Positions 8,168-16,362 of a DNA stretch of 64,000 bases are shown piece by piece (positions within the stretch are counted from its first letter, which is position 1; each line of letters opens with the position of its first letter). The DNA is from Paenibacillus faecalis (lineage in GTDB: Bacteria; Bacillota; Bacilli; Paenibacillales; Paenibacillaceae). Location: contig NZ_LT985747.1 in assembly GCF_900289175.1 (NCBI RefSeq), positions 4,054,268 to 4,118,267 on the forward strand, read 5' to 3'. Under the pieces are notes generated by a model. The model had not been told where the DNA came from, did not search any database, and saw nothing but the letters and a program-made list of their open reading frames with translations. The position numbers were made by a program, and so were the translations under genes.

Positions 8168-9577
8168 TTAAATTTTCCGGGACAGTATAAACGACGTTCC
8201 CTTGTCTGAGGAGTGAATCTGAACATCAATCTCCATCTGTTGAGTCAAGTAATCCACTACAGCCAGTCCGATCCCTGCCCCTTTATCAGCCGATGCTCCG
8301 TCCATGCCAGGTCCTTTGTCGGACACGATGAGAGCTGTGCCTTTGCCTGGCAGCTCCTTCGTATAAATGCCGATATATTGCCCCGACTTTGCATGACGGA
8401 CCACATTTTGAAACAGATTGTCCAAAATCCGCTTGAACCATAGCGCATCGATCAACCAAACCAAAGGCTCCTCCTGAAGGTCGATATCTGCTTCAATCCC
8501 TTCTTTTTCCCACATCGGGTACCATCCTGCCGCACTTTCGCGCACCAAACGAAGGATATCATGCGGCTTTGGATTCAACTGAACACGTCCGCTTGTGAGC
8601 AGGTTATATGACAGCAGATTATCAATCAGCGCACCCAAATCTCCGATCTTGGACTCGATCAGTTCCAATGACTCTTTGCCAGAAACACTGAGCGGCTCAT
8701 TTCCCATCGAAAAAATATGGCTCCGTATTACCGTCAGCGGCGTTCGCAAATCATGTGAAAGATTGGCGATAAGCGATTTTCGCAGCTGTTCTTCTTCCAT
8801 CTCCCGCTGGCGTCCCTTCTTTAGCTGATCCACCATGTGGTTATAAGCTTCTTCCAGCTGTCCAATTTCATCCGGCTTTCGAATCGGAATCGGCGCAGGA
8901 ATACCTGTTTCCCCCGGTGATGTCATAGCATCACGCAAATGAAGCAGACGTTTGCGAATACGTACAAAGAACAACCAGGATATCACAATAAACATGATTG
9001 ACGTGATAATAAAAAACAAAAGGTAGATATATCCATTTTGTGCCTTTTGATCATGGTAACTAAAGTACTTTCGTGGCAGCTGCATAACCATAAATCCTTG
9101 ACCGCCGTTTTTTGTGTCACCGATCAACGCTACCGTGGTGAAAGGGTCCGCATTAAGAGAATTCTTCATAAATTGTGCTGTATAATCTGCACTCCAATGT
9201 TCCGGTATTTTTTGATCGTCAGGAATTTTGAGCCTGGTCTGACTGCTGGCATCCACCCAAAAGATCGAAGTTTCCGGATACTCATTCCAGATACCTCGAA
9301 GTTGTTCATTGATCTGCTGAGGGGATTGCCCATCCAGCTTGGCCGCTTGCTCATGCCACATCGTTTCCAATAGCGTCCCGTTCGTATATTTACCAGGGGT
9401 AACCTTTTCCATATTAAACATGGCCCCCTGCACAATCCAGTAAAATATCGTGCCCAGTGGAAAAATAATCGGCATAAAAATCATCGCAATTAAGATAATG
9501 AGCAAATACCTTGAAGTTAACGAATTACGGAACCTTCCCTTCTCCCGTTTGCTCTTTTTCCTTTTTCTCCCCATCAT
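8168..9577 (-). CDS. Membrane sensor histidine kinase of the lantibiotic locus
   Basis: A 469-residue kinase. A basic N-terminus precedes transmembrane helices near residues 24-50 and 183-205, flanking an extracellular sensor of about 130 residues. A HAMP-like linker leads to a HisKA domain with SHDLRTPLTVI (His275) and an HATPase domain with N (LFQNVVRHA), G1 (DKGPGMDG) and G2 (GAGIGLAVV) boxes. Its ATG overlaps the regulator stop as ATGA, so both are translated together. The large extracellular domain differs from the loop-only BceS sensors and suggests direct ligand sensing. The signal, perhaps the lanthipeptide or cell-wall damage, is inferred. Confidence 0.88.
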   Translation of the reverse strand: MMGRKRKKSKREKGRFRNSLTSRYLLIILIAMIFMPIIFPLGTIFYWIVQGAMFNMEKVTPGKYTNGTLLETMWHEQAAKLDGQSPQQINEQLRGIWNEYPETSIFWVDASSQTRLKIPDDQKIPEHWSADYTAQFMKNSLNADPFTTVALIGDTKNGGQGFMVMQLPRKYFSYHDQKAQNGYIYLLFFIITSIMFIVISWLFFVRIRKRLLHLRDAMTSPGETGIPAPIPIRKPDEIGQLEEAYNHMVDQLKKGRQREMEEEQLRKSLIANLSHDLRTPLTVIRSHIFSMGNEPLSVSGKESLELIESKIGDLGALIDNLLSYNLLTSGRVQLNPKPHDILRLVRESAAGWYPMWEKEGIEADIDLQEEPLVWLIDALWFKRILDNLFQNVVRHAKSGQYIGIYTKELPGKGTALIVSDKGPGMDGASADKGAGIGLAVVDYLTQQMEIDVQIHSSDKGTSFILSRKI

Positions 9578-10248
9578 GCTTTCACCCGGTAGCCCAGACC
9601 CCGAACGGTTTCAATGATTTCCGGTGAGGCAGGATTTTTCTCCAGTTTCTCACGCAGATAACGGATATGAACCATCAGCGTCTTATCCCCTTCAATGTAA
9701 GGCTCTCCCCAAACAGCTTCAAATATTTGTTCCTTCGTCATCACTCTTCCCTGATGCCGGAACAAATACATAAAGATTTGAAACTGCTTGCCTGTTAATA
9801 TAATTTCCTCTTCGGTATCCCGGTTTACAATCCGGTTCTCATCCTCGTATACGATCAAATGCTTGAGATTGACCGGCTCCGCGGAATACACCGCTGAACG
9901 CCTGAGTAGAACCTCCACTCTTGCTGCCAATTCGTCGGGGTGAAACGGTTTTGTCAAATAATCATCAGCGAACTGCAGGCCTTCAAGCTTATCGTCAATA
10001 GACGTACGGGCCGACAGCATCAAGACAAGCATCCCAGGGTATGCCCGTTTCAAACGTTGCCCCACCGTAAATCCGTCCAGGCCGGGCAGCATCACGTCCA
10101 GAATCGCCAAGTTACAGGCTGACGCCGACTCCACTGCCTTTTCTCCCCCCGTAAGCCAGATGACTTCATACCCTTTTTCCTTCAAAAAGTCGTTCACCCA
10201 TTTCCCAATTTCCCGGTCATCCTCGATATATAACAGAGTTGCACTCAT
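9574..10248 (-). CDS. OmpR/PhoB-family response regulator of the lantibiotic locus
   Basis: A 224-residue regulator. The receiver domain has acidic pocket IEDD, phospho-acceptor Asp51 in LAILDVMLPG, and Lys100 in DDYLTKPF. A C-terminal winged helix ends with VRGLGYRV, typical of OmpR-family DNA binders. It is the first gene of a five-gene minus-strand run with the sensor kinase and the LanF/E/G transporter, so it most likely activates the transporter and perhaps the synthetase operon beyond it. A 217-base divergent intergenic region separates it from the EEP gene. Confidence 0.9.
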   Translation of the reverse strand: MSATLLYIEDDREIGKWVNDFLKEKGYEVIWLTGGEKAVESASACNLAILDVMLPGLDGFTVGQRLKRAYPGMLVLMLSARTSIDDKLEGLQFADDYLTKPFHPDELAARVEVLLRRSAVYSAEPVNLKHLIVYEDENRIVNRDTEEEIILTGKQFQIFMYLFRHQGRVMTKEQIFEAVWGEPYIEGDKTLMVHIRYLREKLEKNPASPEIIETVRGLGYRVKA

Positions 10249-10465
10249 AGCCGCTCTTCCCTTCTATGACATCTCATTCTATGTCTTGCATTATAGCACG
10301 AAAGAGTAAAGGTCCCCTCCAGCGCAGCATCTGTAACATGGAATGAAAAAAGCCTTCTTCAAGAAAAAAATTGTATACTTAAGAAGTGAGATATGCTTTT
10401 AGAAAGCATGTGATTTTTTATGTTTATTATTTCCAATAAAATTTTGTGATGGGATGGGATGAACC

Positions 10466-11251
10466 ATGAGTATTACAGCTATGACATTCAACTTGCGTGT
10501 CGATGTTCCTGCAGACGGCGTTAACGCTTGGCCTTATCGTAAACACCGTGCCGCTGCTGTTATAACAGCCTCTTCTCCCGACATTGTGGGTACACAAGAA
10601 GGCACCTCCGCAATGCTGCAAGACCTTGATGAAGCGATGCCTGAGTATAAGCGCATCGGAAGCGGTCGTCTAGGTGAGGGGAACCATCCAGGTGATGAAC
10701 ACTGTGCCATCTATTACAAACATGCTGAACTAGCACTGTTAGAAGAGGGGCAATTCTGGTTATCCGAAACGAGTAGTGTGCCTGGAAGCAAAAGCTGGGA
10801 CAGCAGCCTTCCCCGCATCTGTACGTGGGCCCGGTTTCAGAAAAAGAACCATGCAGAGATTGAATTTTATGTGTTGAACACACACTTTGACCATATCGGA
10901 GTAATCGCCAGACAAAAAAGTGCTCAGCTGATCCTGAAGCAGATCGATCAATTTCGCCAAGGAAAACGGATACCCATCATTTTAATGGGGGATTTCAATG
11001 CTTCTCCTGACCAGCCCGAAATCAATATGCTTCGCCAACAGCTGCAGGATGTTTACACGACTCTAAGCGAGCCGGTCGGCAGCACATTCCATGATTTCAA
11101 GGGAGGCAATGAAGGCGACCCTATCGATTACATCTTTACTTCACAAGATGTCAGCCTAACTGAAGTCCGCATACATCGCAATCAGATCGACGGCGGCTAT
11201 CCTTCAGACCACTATGCCCTTTCCGTCATTTTGAATCCGACAACTCCATAA
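10466..11251 (+). CDS. Endonuclease/exonuclease/phosphatase (EEP) family hydrolase
   Basis: A 261-residue protein of the metal-dependent EEP superfamily. Family motifs appear in order: MTFNLRVD, IVGTQEG (metal-binding Glu), VLNTHFDHIG, ILMGDFNASPD and PSDHYALSV with the terminal Asp-His pair. There is no signal peptide, so it should be cytoplasmic. Proteins of this length in Firmicutes are often phosphodiesterases or phosphatases acting on small phosphate esters or lipids rather than DNA repair enzymes; the separate XthA gene in this window covers that role. The substrate is unknown. A weak ribosome site (GGATGGGATG) precedes the ATG. Confidence 0.82.
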   Translation: MSITAMTFNLRVDVPADGVNAWPYRKHRAAAVITASSPDIVGTQEGTSAMLQDLDEAMPEYKRIGSGRLGEGNHPGDEHCAIYYKHAELALLEEGQFWLSETSSVPGSKSWDSSLPRICTWARFQKKNHAEIEFYVLNTHFDHIGVIARQKSAQLILKQIDQFRQGKRIPIILMGDFNASPDQPEINMLRQQLQDVYTTLSEPVGSTFHDFKGGNEGDPIDYIFTSQDVSLTEVRIHRNQIDGGYPSDHYALSVILNPTTP

Positions 11252-11929
11252 AACAGCAGGGGGTTCAATGCTTCACATGAAGAAGCTTATCTGCTCCAAA
11301 TGATCGGCTATTCGCTGCATCAGCTGGGGCAGACAAGCTTCTTTCTCTATCCTAGTTATCCGAGCCAACTGCATTTCTCATCATTCGACTGCAATCCTCA
11401 ACATATTGAGGCAACATAATGCAAACGTTTGATCTTTTCAACTGTATACGAAGACATAAAAAGAATATAATTTGGATTTCCAGTAATAAACAAGAAAATG
11501 TAATTTTATGTATCCGCTTTCTTATCCGTTTTTCTATCATCTGAATCGACGCTTTGTTAAATCGTTTGCACAAGTTCATTTAACGCGATTTTTTGCTTTT
11601 ATACAATGATATTCCGTGAATTTCTCTGTTTTTCTAATGCTGTCTGCATTTTTTGAAAGCTTTAGCAATATATGCTTCTGCTGTGATCGATATATGTTTA
11701 CAAGGTCTGATTTTAGAGATAAGATATCAGTGTGAAACCGTTTAAAAGGTGCTGGTTTTTAACATTTTTACTAAGAAAATATCAATGATTTAATATTTTT
11801 TAAAAAGAAGAAACGGCTTGGCCATCTTCACAAAGACGAACACGTTTCTAATCAGTGATACTTATAGTTGATTCGACAACATTCGTTATAATCACTAAAT
11901 TAAAGCAAACGGTTCCACTGGAGGTTTTT
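11252..11929. other. Long AT-rich intergenic region upstream of the LacI gene
   Basis: This stretch of nearly 680 bases holds no convincing complete gene. A frame open from 11267 to 11419 has protein-like composition and an internal ATG at 11300 but no ribosome site, so it may be a gene remnant. A perfect CAAACGTTTG palindrome lies at 11422-11431, and related half-sites (tCGTTTGCa near 11562, gCAAACGGTt near 11905) suggest autoregulation by the downstream LacI protein. Nothing else was recognised. Confidence 0.5.
11422..11431. promoter_or_regulatory. LacI-type operator candidate
   Basis: Perfect 10-base palindrome CAAACGTTTG with the central CG typical of LacI-family operators. The identical decamer occurs at 13077-13086 in front of the GH65 gene. 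It is about 500 bases before the lacI start, so it may control lacI or loop with the other site. Confidence 0.5.
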
Positions 11930-12961
11930 ATGTCTGTAACGATAAAAGATGTAGCAAAAAAAGCCGGCGTATCCCCCTCCACCGTATCCAGGGTGATCTC
12001 CAATCATCCCAGGATCAGCAGTGAAACTTCACGCAAAGTCAAGCGGATCATGGAAGAACTAGGATATCACCCTAATATCATGGCTAAGAGTCTTGTTTCT
12101 AAAACAACCGAAAGCATCTGTGTCATTCTTCCAAAGCCAGCTGAAGAGTTATTCCTTAACCTGTTCTTTATGGAGTTAATCCGGGGGATTGTTACCCAGG
12201 CAAACCGTTCAGGGTATGACGTGCTTATCAGTTCAGGCGGTAACGAGCAAGAAGAAGTAGAAGCGGTATCGCGCCTGCTCCACGGACGCCGCGTTGACGG
12301 AGCAATTTTGTTGTATTCGCGGCAGGAAGATCCTGTGGTGGAGTTTCTAAAAACGAACAATTACCCTTTCGTCCTTGTCGGTAGAAGCGATAAGTATCCC
12401 GACCTGTTGTCCGTAGATACCGACAACGTTCAGGCGGCATACGATGCGACCAAGCATCTCATTTCCTTAGGGCATGAACGAATCGGTTTTGTCAGCGGTC
12501 CGCCGAATCTGATCGTATCGCAAGATCGTATGAAAGGATACGCCAAAGCACTGAAAGATTCCGGACTTGAAATGCGCAAGGAATGGATTGTGGAAGGTGA
12601 GTTTTTGCAGGACAGCGGTTATCGTGCCATGTCCTTCTTTATGAATTTGCCGGAACGTCCCACTGCCCTTGTTATTGTTGATGATATTGTATCGTTTGGA
12701 GTGCTTCGCGGCTTGCACGAATTAGGTTACAAAGTACCTGAAGATGTATCGATCATCAGCTTTAACAATATTTCAATTACTGAATTATCAACACCGCCGC
12801 TTAGCAGTGTAGATATCGGCATTTACAATCTGGGGTATACCGCCTCACAGGCACTCATTCAGAGCATCCGTCATGATGGCGAAACCGTGCTGCCGAATCG
12901 TTATATCATTCCGCACCGGTTAATGATTCGTGAGTCTTCTATGTATTCCAGATCCAAGTGA
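11930..12961 (+). CDS. LacI-family transcription regulator (MalR-like)
   Basis: A 343-residue regulator starting MSVTIKDVAKKAGVSPSTVSRV, a textbook LacI helix-turn-helix with hinge helix near residue 50, then a periplasmic-binding-protein-like effector domain (about 60-340). The start at 11930 follows TGGAGGT by five bases; a longer frame begins at 11855 but lacks a ribosome site. It lies directly upstream of a maltose phosphorylase gene and is the likely repressor of maltose use, with maltose or a maltodextrin as probable inducer (inferred). The CAAACGTTTG palindromes on both sides of it are the likely binding sites. A terminator separates it from the GH65 gene. Confidence 0.88.
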   Translation: MSVTIKDVAKKAGVSPSTVSRVISNHPRISSETSRKVKRIMEELGYHPNIMAKSLVSKTTESICVILPKPAEELFLNLFFMELIRGIVTQANRSGYDVLISSGGNEQEEVEAVSRLLHGRRVDGAILLYSRQEDPVVEFLKTNNYPFVLVGRSDKYPDLLSVDTDNVQAAYDATKHLISLGHERIGFVSGPPNLIVSQDRMKGYAKALKDSGLEMRKEWIVEGEFLQDSGYRAMSFFMNLPERPTALVIVDDIVSFGVLRGLHELGYKVPEDVSIISFNNISITELSTPPLSSVDIGIYNLGYTASQALIQSIRHDGETVLPNRYIIPHRLMIRESSMYSRSK

Positions 12962-13036
12962 TGTACGGAGCAGAAGTGGGAGGCTAAGTATAAGTAAAGT
13001 AGCTAAAGCTTGTACTTTCTAAAATTGAAAATAAAA

Positions 13037-13068
13037 GAAGCATATCATGTGCTTCCTTTATTTTTTGA
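13037..13068 (+). terminator. Terminator after the LacI gene
   Basis: Stem gaagca (13037-13042) with tgcttc (13050-13055), followed by a long T-rich run, about 75 bases past the lacI stop. It implies that the GH65 gene has its own promoter. Confidence 0.8.
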
Positions 13069-13076
13069 TTGCTATT

Positions 13077-13086
13077 CAAACGTTTG
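13077..13086. promoter_or_regulatory. LacI-type operator candidate in front of the GH65 gene
   Basis: Perfect CAAACGTTTG palindrome, identical to the one at 11422-11431, placed between the lacI terminator and the GH65 start, where a repressor site would be expected. It is about 145 bases from the GTG start. Confidence 0.6.
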
Positions 13087-13231
13087 CACAGTATGTCCGT
13101 CTGTTCCCTTTTGTTTTCCCGCCTGAAAGAATGTGAATATAGCTGTAGCATGTCAATGCATATATTCATGTTCCGGAGGGAATAATTTATATATTTTTTC
13201 CAGAATTATGTTTATAAAGGAGCCGGTAGAT

Positions 13232-15535
13232 GTGAAAGAATATTTAAAACTTGATGAATGGTCGATTATTGAAGAAGGATTCGATCCGGACAACCATGAG
13301 ATTTCAGAAAGTATTTTTAGTATAGGCAATGGTTTTATGGGGCAGCGCGCTAACTTTGAGGAACAGTACAGCGGCCCTTCTCTGCAAGGAAGTTACATGG
13401 CCGGTGTTTACTATCCTGACAAAACACGTGTCGGCTGGTGGAAGAACGGATACCCTGACTATTTTGCAAAAGTACTGAACAGCACCAATTGGATCGGTAT
13501 TGATGTTGATGTTGACGGTACTGCACTGGATTTGGCGAAGTGTACAGTGAACAATTTCAAGCGTGTCCTCAATATGAAAGAAGGCTATCTGTCGCGCAGC
13601 TTTACAGCGGTTATGGAAGATGGAAAAGAGCTGAAAATCGAAGCCGTTCGTTTTGTCAGCATTGCACGCCATGAAATTGGAAGCATTCGATACGCTGTAA
13701 CCCCGCTTAATTTCTCAGGGCAGCTCACCTTTACACCGTACCTTGACGGCGATGTGAAGAATAAAGACTCTAACTACGATGAGAAGTTTTGGCTCGAAGT
13801 GTTCAAGGAAGCGGGCCAAGGGACAGCAGCACTGACGATCAAAACCAAAAAACTGGACTTTCATGTTACCTCTGCCATGTTCTACGAGATCGAAAAAAAT
13901 GGCGAGAAAGTGAAGCTGGACGTTGAAGTCATTGAACGGGAAAAATTCGCAGGAAATCGCGTAACCGTTCAAGCCAATACCGGAGAGGAAGTTACACTGT
14001 ATAAATACGTTGCAAATGTCACTTCTCGCGACCACGCTCCTGAACGACTCGTTGAAACGGCCCGTGATATTTTGAATACAGCCGTACAGTTGGGATTCGA
14101 TAAGCTGCTTAGCGAGCAGGCAGCTGCTTGGGGCGAAAAATGGAAAGAGAGTGACATCGTTATCGAAGGTGACATCTCGGCACAGCAAGCGATCCGTTTT
14201 AATATTTTCCAACTGAATCAAACTTACAGCGGGGAAGATGATCGACTGAACATCGGACCTAAAGGATTCACAGGCGAAAAATACGGCGGCAGCACTTACT
14301 GGGATACCGAAGCCTACTGCTTGCCGTTCTACTTGAGCACGGCCGACTCCAGCATCGCCCGCAACCTGCTGATTTACCGTTACAAGCATTTGGAGAAGGC
14401 AAAGGAAAATGCGAAAAAGCTCGGCTTTACCAAAGGCGCATTGTATCCAATGGTAACGATGAACGGCGAGGAATGCCATAACGAGTGGGAAATTACGTTT
14501 GAAGAAATCCACCGGAACGGAGCTATTGCATATGCGATCTACAACTATGTGAATTACACCGGTGACTATACTTATCTTGGCCAATACGGTCTTGAAGTGC
14601 TCGTTGAAATTTCCCGTTTCTGGGAAGAGCGCGTCAACTATGTCCCTGCTAAAGATCAGTACGTGATGCTTGGCGTAACCGGACCAAATGAATATGAGAA
14701 CAACGTAAACAACAACTGGTACACGAACCGCATCGCTTGCTGGACAATGGAATACACGATGGATGTGCTGAATTATCTGGAGCAGAACGAGCCTAAACGG
14801 TATACCGAGCTTGTGAGCAAGCTGAATCTGCAAGAAGAAGAACCAGCCAAATGGCAAGACATTATTAACAAAATGTACTATCCGATGGATGAAGAACGCG
14901 GCATTTTCCTGCAACAGGACGGCTTCCTTGATAAAGAGCTTGTCCCGGTTAAGGATTTAGATCCAAAGCACCTTCCACTCAACCAAAACTGGTCATGGGA
15001 TCGGATCTTGCGCTCTGTTTATATTAAACAAGCTGACGTACTGCAAGGATTGTTCTTCCTAAGCGACCACTTTGATCTAGAAACCAAAAAACGCAACTTT
15101 GATTTCTATGAGCCGTTCACAGTGCATGAGTCCTCTCTTTCTCCTTGTGTACATTCCATCCTCGCTTGCGAACTGGGATACCAGGAAAAAGCGTATGAAA
15201 TGTACCTTCGGACCGCGCGCCTTGACCTGGATAACTACAACAATGATACCGAGGACGGCTGCCATACAACAAGCATGGCCGGCACTTGGATGTCTGTAGT
15301 CCTTGGCTTCGGCGGTCTGCGTGTCAAAGATGGCGTATTGCACCTGAAACCGTTCGTACCGGGCCACTGGACAGCCTTCTCCTTCAAGGTTATGTTCCGC
15401 GGTTCCCGCTTGAAAGTTAACGTAACCGATAAGGAAATTATCGTCTTGAACGAGACCGATACCCCGGCTGCGATCAACCTGAACGGTAAAGATCATACGA
15501 TTAACGGTATGGGTGAAGTAAAAGTCGCCAGATAG
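13232..15535 (+). CDS. GH65 maltose phosphorylase
   Basis: A 767-residue cytoplasmic enzyme of glycoside hydrolase family 65, the usual length for maltose phosphorylases. It should split maltose with phosphate into glucose and beta-glucose 1-phosphate. Key stretches are GGSTYWDTEAYCLPFYL and VTGPNEYENNVNNNWYTNR. The Glu of GPNEYE is residue 487 here, the position of the general acid in the Lactobacillus brevis enzyme. The C-terminal jelly roll (about 690-767) ends the protein. The GTG at 13232 was chosen because AAAGGAG sits nine bases upstream; the frame is open further left from 13133 without such a site. Kojibiose or trehalose phosphorylase activity cannot be fully excluded. No beta-phosphoglucomutase gene is nearby. 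Confidence 0.88.
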   Translation: MKEYLKLDEWSIIEEGFDPDNHEISESIFSIGNGFMGQRANFEEQYSGPSLQGSYMAGVYYPDKTRVGWWKNGYPDYFAKVLNSTNWIGIDVDVDGTALDLAKCTVNNFKRVLNMKEGYLSRSFTAVMEDGKELKIEAVRFVSIARHEIGSIRYAVTPLNFSGQLTFTPYLDGDVKNKDSNYDEKFWLEVFKEAGQGTAALTIKTKKLDFHVTSAMFYEIEKNGEKVKLDVEVIEREKFAGNRVTVQANTGEEVTLYKYVANVTSRDHAPERLVETARDILNTAVQLGFDKLLSEQAAAWGEKWKESDIVIEGDISAQQAIRFNIFQLNQTYSGEDDRLNIGPKGFTGEKYGGSTYWDTEAYCLPFYLSTADSSIARNLLIYRYKHLEKAKENAKKLGFTKGALYPMVTMNGEECHNEWEITFEEIHRNGAIAYAIYNYVNYTGDYTYLGQYGLEVLVEISRFWEERVNYVPAKDQYVMLGVTGPNEYENNVNNNWYTNRIACWTMEYTMDVLNYLEQNEPKRYTELVSKLNLQEEEPAKWQDIINKMYYPMDEERGIFLQQDGFLDKELVPVKDLDPKHLPLNQNWSWDRILRSVYIKQADVLQGLFFLSDHFDLETKKRNFDFYEPFTVHESSLSPCVHSILACELGYQEKAYEMYLRTARLDLDNYNNDTEDGCHTTSMAGTWMSVVLGFGGLRVKDGVLHLKPFVPGHWTAFSFKVMFRGSRLKVNVTDKEIIVLNETDTPAAINLNGKDHTINGMGEVKVAR

Positions 15536-15568
15536 TCTGATTCCTGCACGACTCTGGCATATAATCCA

Positions 15569-15616
15569 AGGGATGTCTCCAAAGGTCGATTGACCTGTGA
15601 AGACATCCCTTTTTCT
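15569..15616 (+). terminator. Terminator after the GH65 gene
   Basis: Perfect 10-bp stem agggatgtct/agacatccct (15569-15578 with 15601-15610) followed by TTTTTC, 33 bases past the stop. Confidence 0.9.
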
Positions 15617-15984
15617 GTTGAGAGATGCCGCTTGTTGTATTATAAAGATGAGGGAGTCGGTGGCTAGCCTTTAACACATGACCTTCCCGTAATGATGAAG
15701 AGTATTCTGCTATCTCCTGACAATATAAACATTGTAATATCATCCCTTTTGTAGCGGTTCAATTTTAAAAAAGACGTAAGAAAACGAAGATAACAAAAAA
15801 CAGGTCAATCATGGAGGTATCTGACCATAATCGCCCTGCTCGACGTAATGCTACTTGCGATAAATTAATTTTCCAGACGTTCTATACGCACATCAAAATT
15901 AGTGAATACTTCCTACAAGTAGAACAAAAGTTATGTTGGTAATGATAAAGTAAAGGTTTATTCGGCACTGGACAGCCCTACTAC
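15617..15984. other. Intergenic region between convergent genes
   Basis: About 370 bases between the GH65 terminator and the end of the minus-strand immunity gene. No frame with a ribosome site was found on either strand, and no clear hairpin for the toxin/immunity operon. Composition is AT-rich like the adjoining toxin locus. Confidence 0.4.
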
Positions 15985-16350
15985 TTATACAATTTTAAAC
16001 TTTCGTTTAATTTCATCTAATCGAGATTCAACTATATCCTTATCATCAGAATGCCGTAACAAATATGCTTCACTTGCTTTTTTGAGATAAACATAAAAAG
16101 CAGGGTAGTCCAATACGATGGTCACATCTTCATCAACTGCTGGACGGTCAAAAAAATAGCAAACTCCATCTTCTCCGAAGTACCCTTCTTCCCACTCTTC
16201 TAGTTCACCTGCAAACAAACACCAGATATGCTCATTACCAAACCCCTGCCCGTTACAATACTTTTCCAACGCTTTAATAAAGTTCCCATCTCCAATAGCA
16301 AAATAATAAAGATCCATTAGCTTATTTTCAGAAATATTTTTATTTGACAT
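15985..16350 (-). CDS. CdiI-type immunity protein to an RNase toxin
   Basis: A 121-residue acidic, soluble protein. The pattern IGDGNFIKALEKYCNGQGFG, then LFAGELEEWEEGYFGEDGV and a C-terminal helix-rich part with FYVYLKKASEAYLLRH, recalls the CdiI family of ribonuclease-toxin immunity proteins. It starts 12 bases after the toxin stop on the same strand, the standard toxin-immunity order. It should bind and block the RNase domain of that toxin in the cytoplasm. High acidity fits pairing with a basic RNase. Family assignment is by memory of sequence patterns. Confidence 0.75.
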   Translation of the reverse strand: MSNKNISENKLMDLYYFAIGDGNFIKALEKYCNGQGFGNEHIWCLFAGELEEWEEGYFGEDGVCYFFDRPAVDEDVTIVLDYPAFYVYLKKASEAYLLRHSDDKDIVESRLDEIKRKFKIV

Positions 16351-16362
16351 ACGGTTGCCTCC

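Noticed and set aside
5726..10248. BceRS-BceAB type bacitracin resistance module
   Set aside because: The permeases are two short ABC-2 type proteins of about 240 residues rather than one large BceB with a big extracellular domain, and the kinase has a sizeable extracellular sensor; LanFEG-type is the better fit.
13715..14914. Long minus-strand open frame (399 codons) inside the GH65 gene
   Set aside because: It is antisense to a well-conserved maltose phosphorylase, has no ribosome site, and is Phe/Val/His-rich as expected for a shadow frame.
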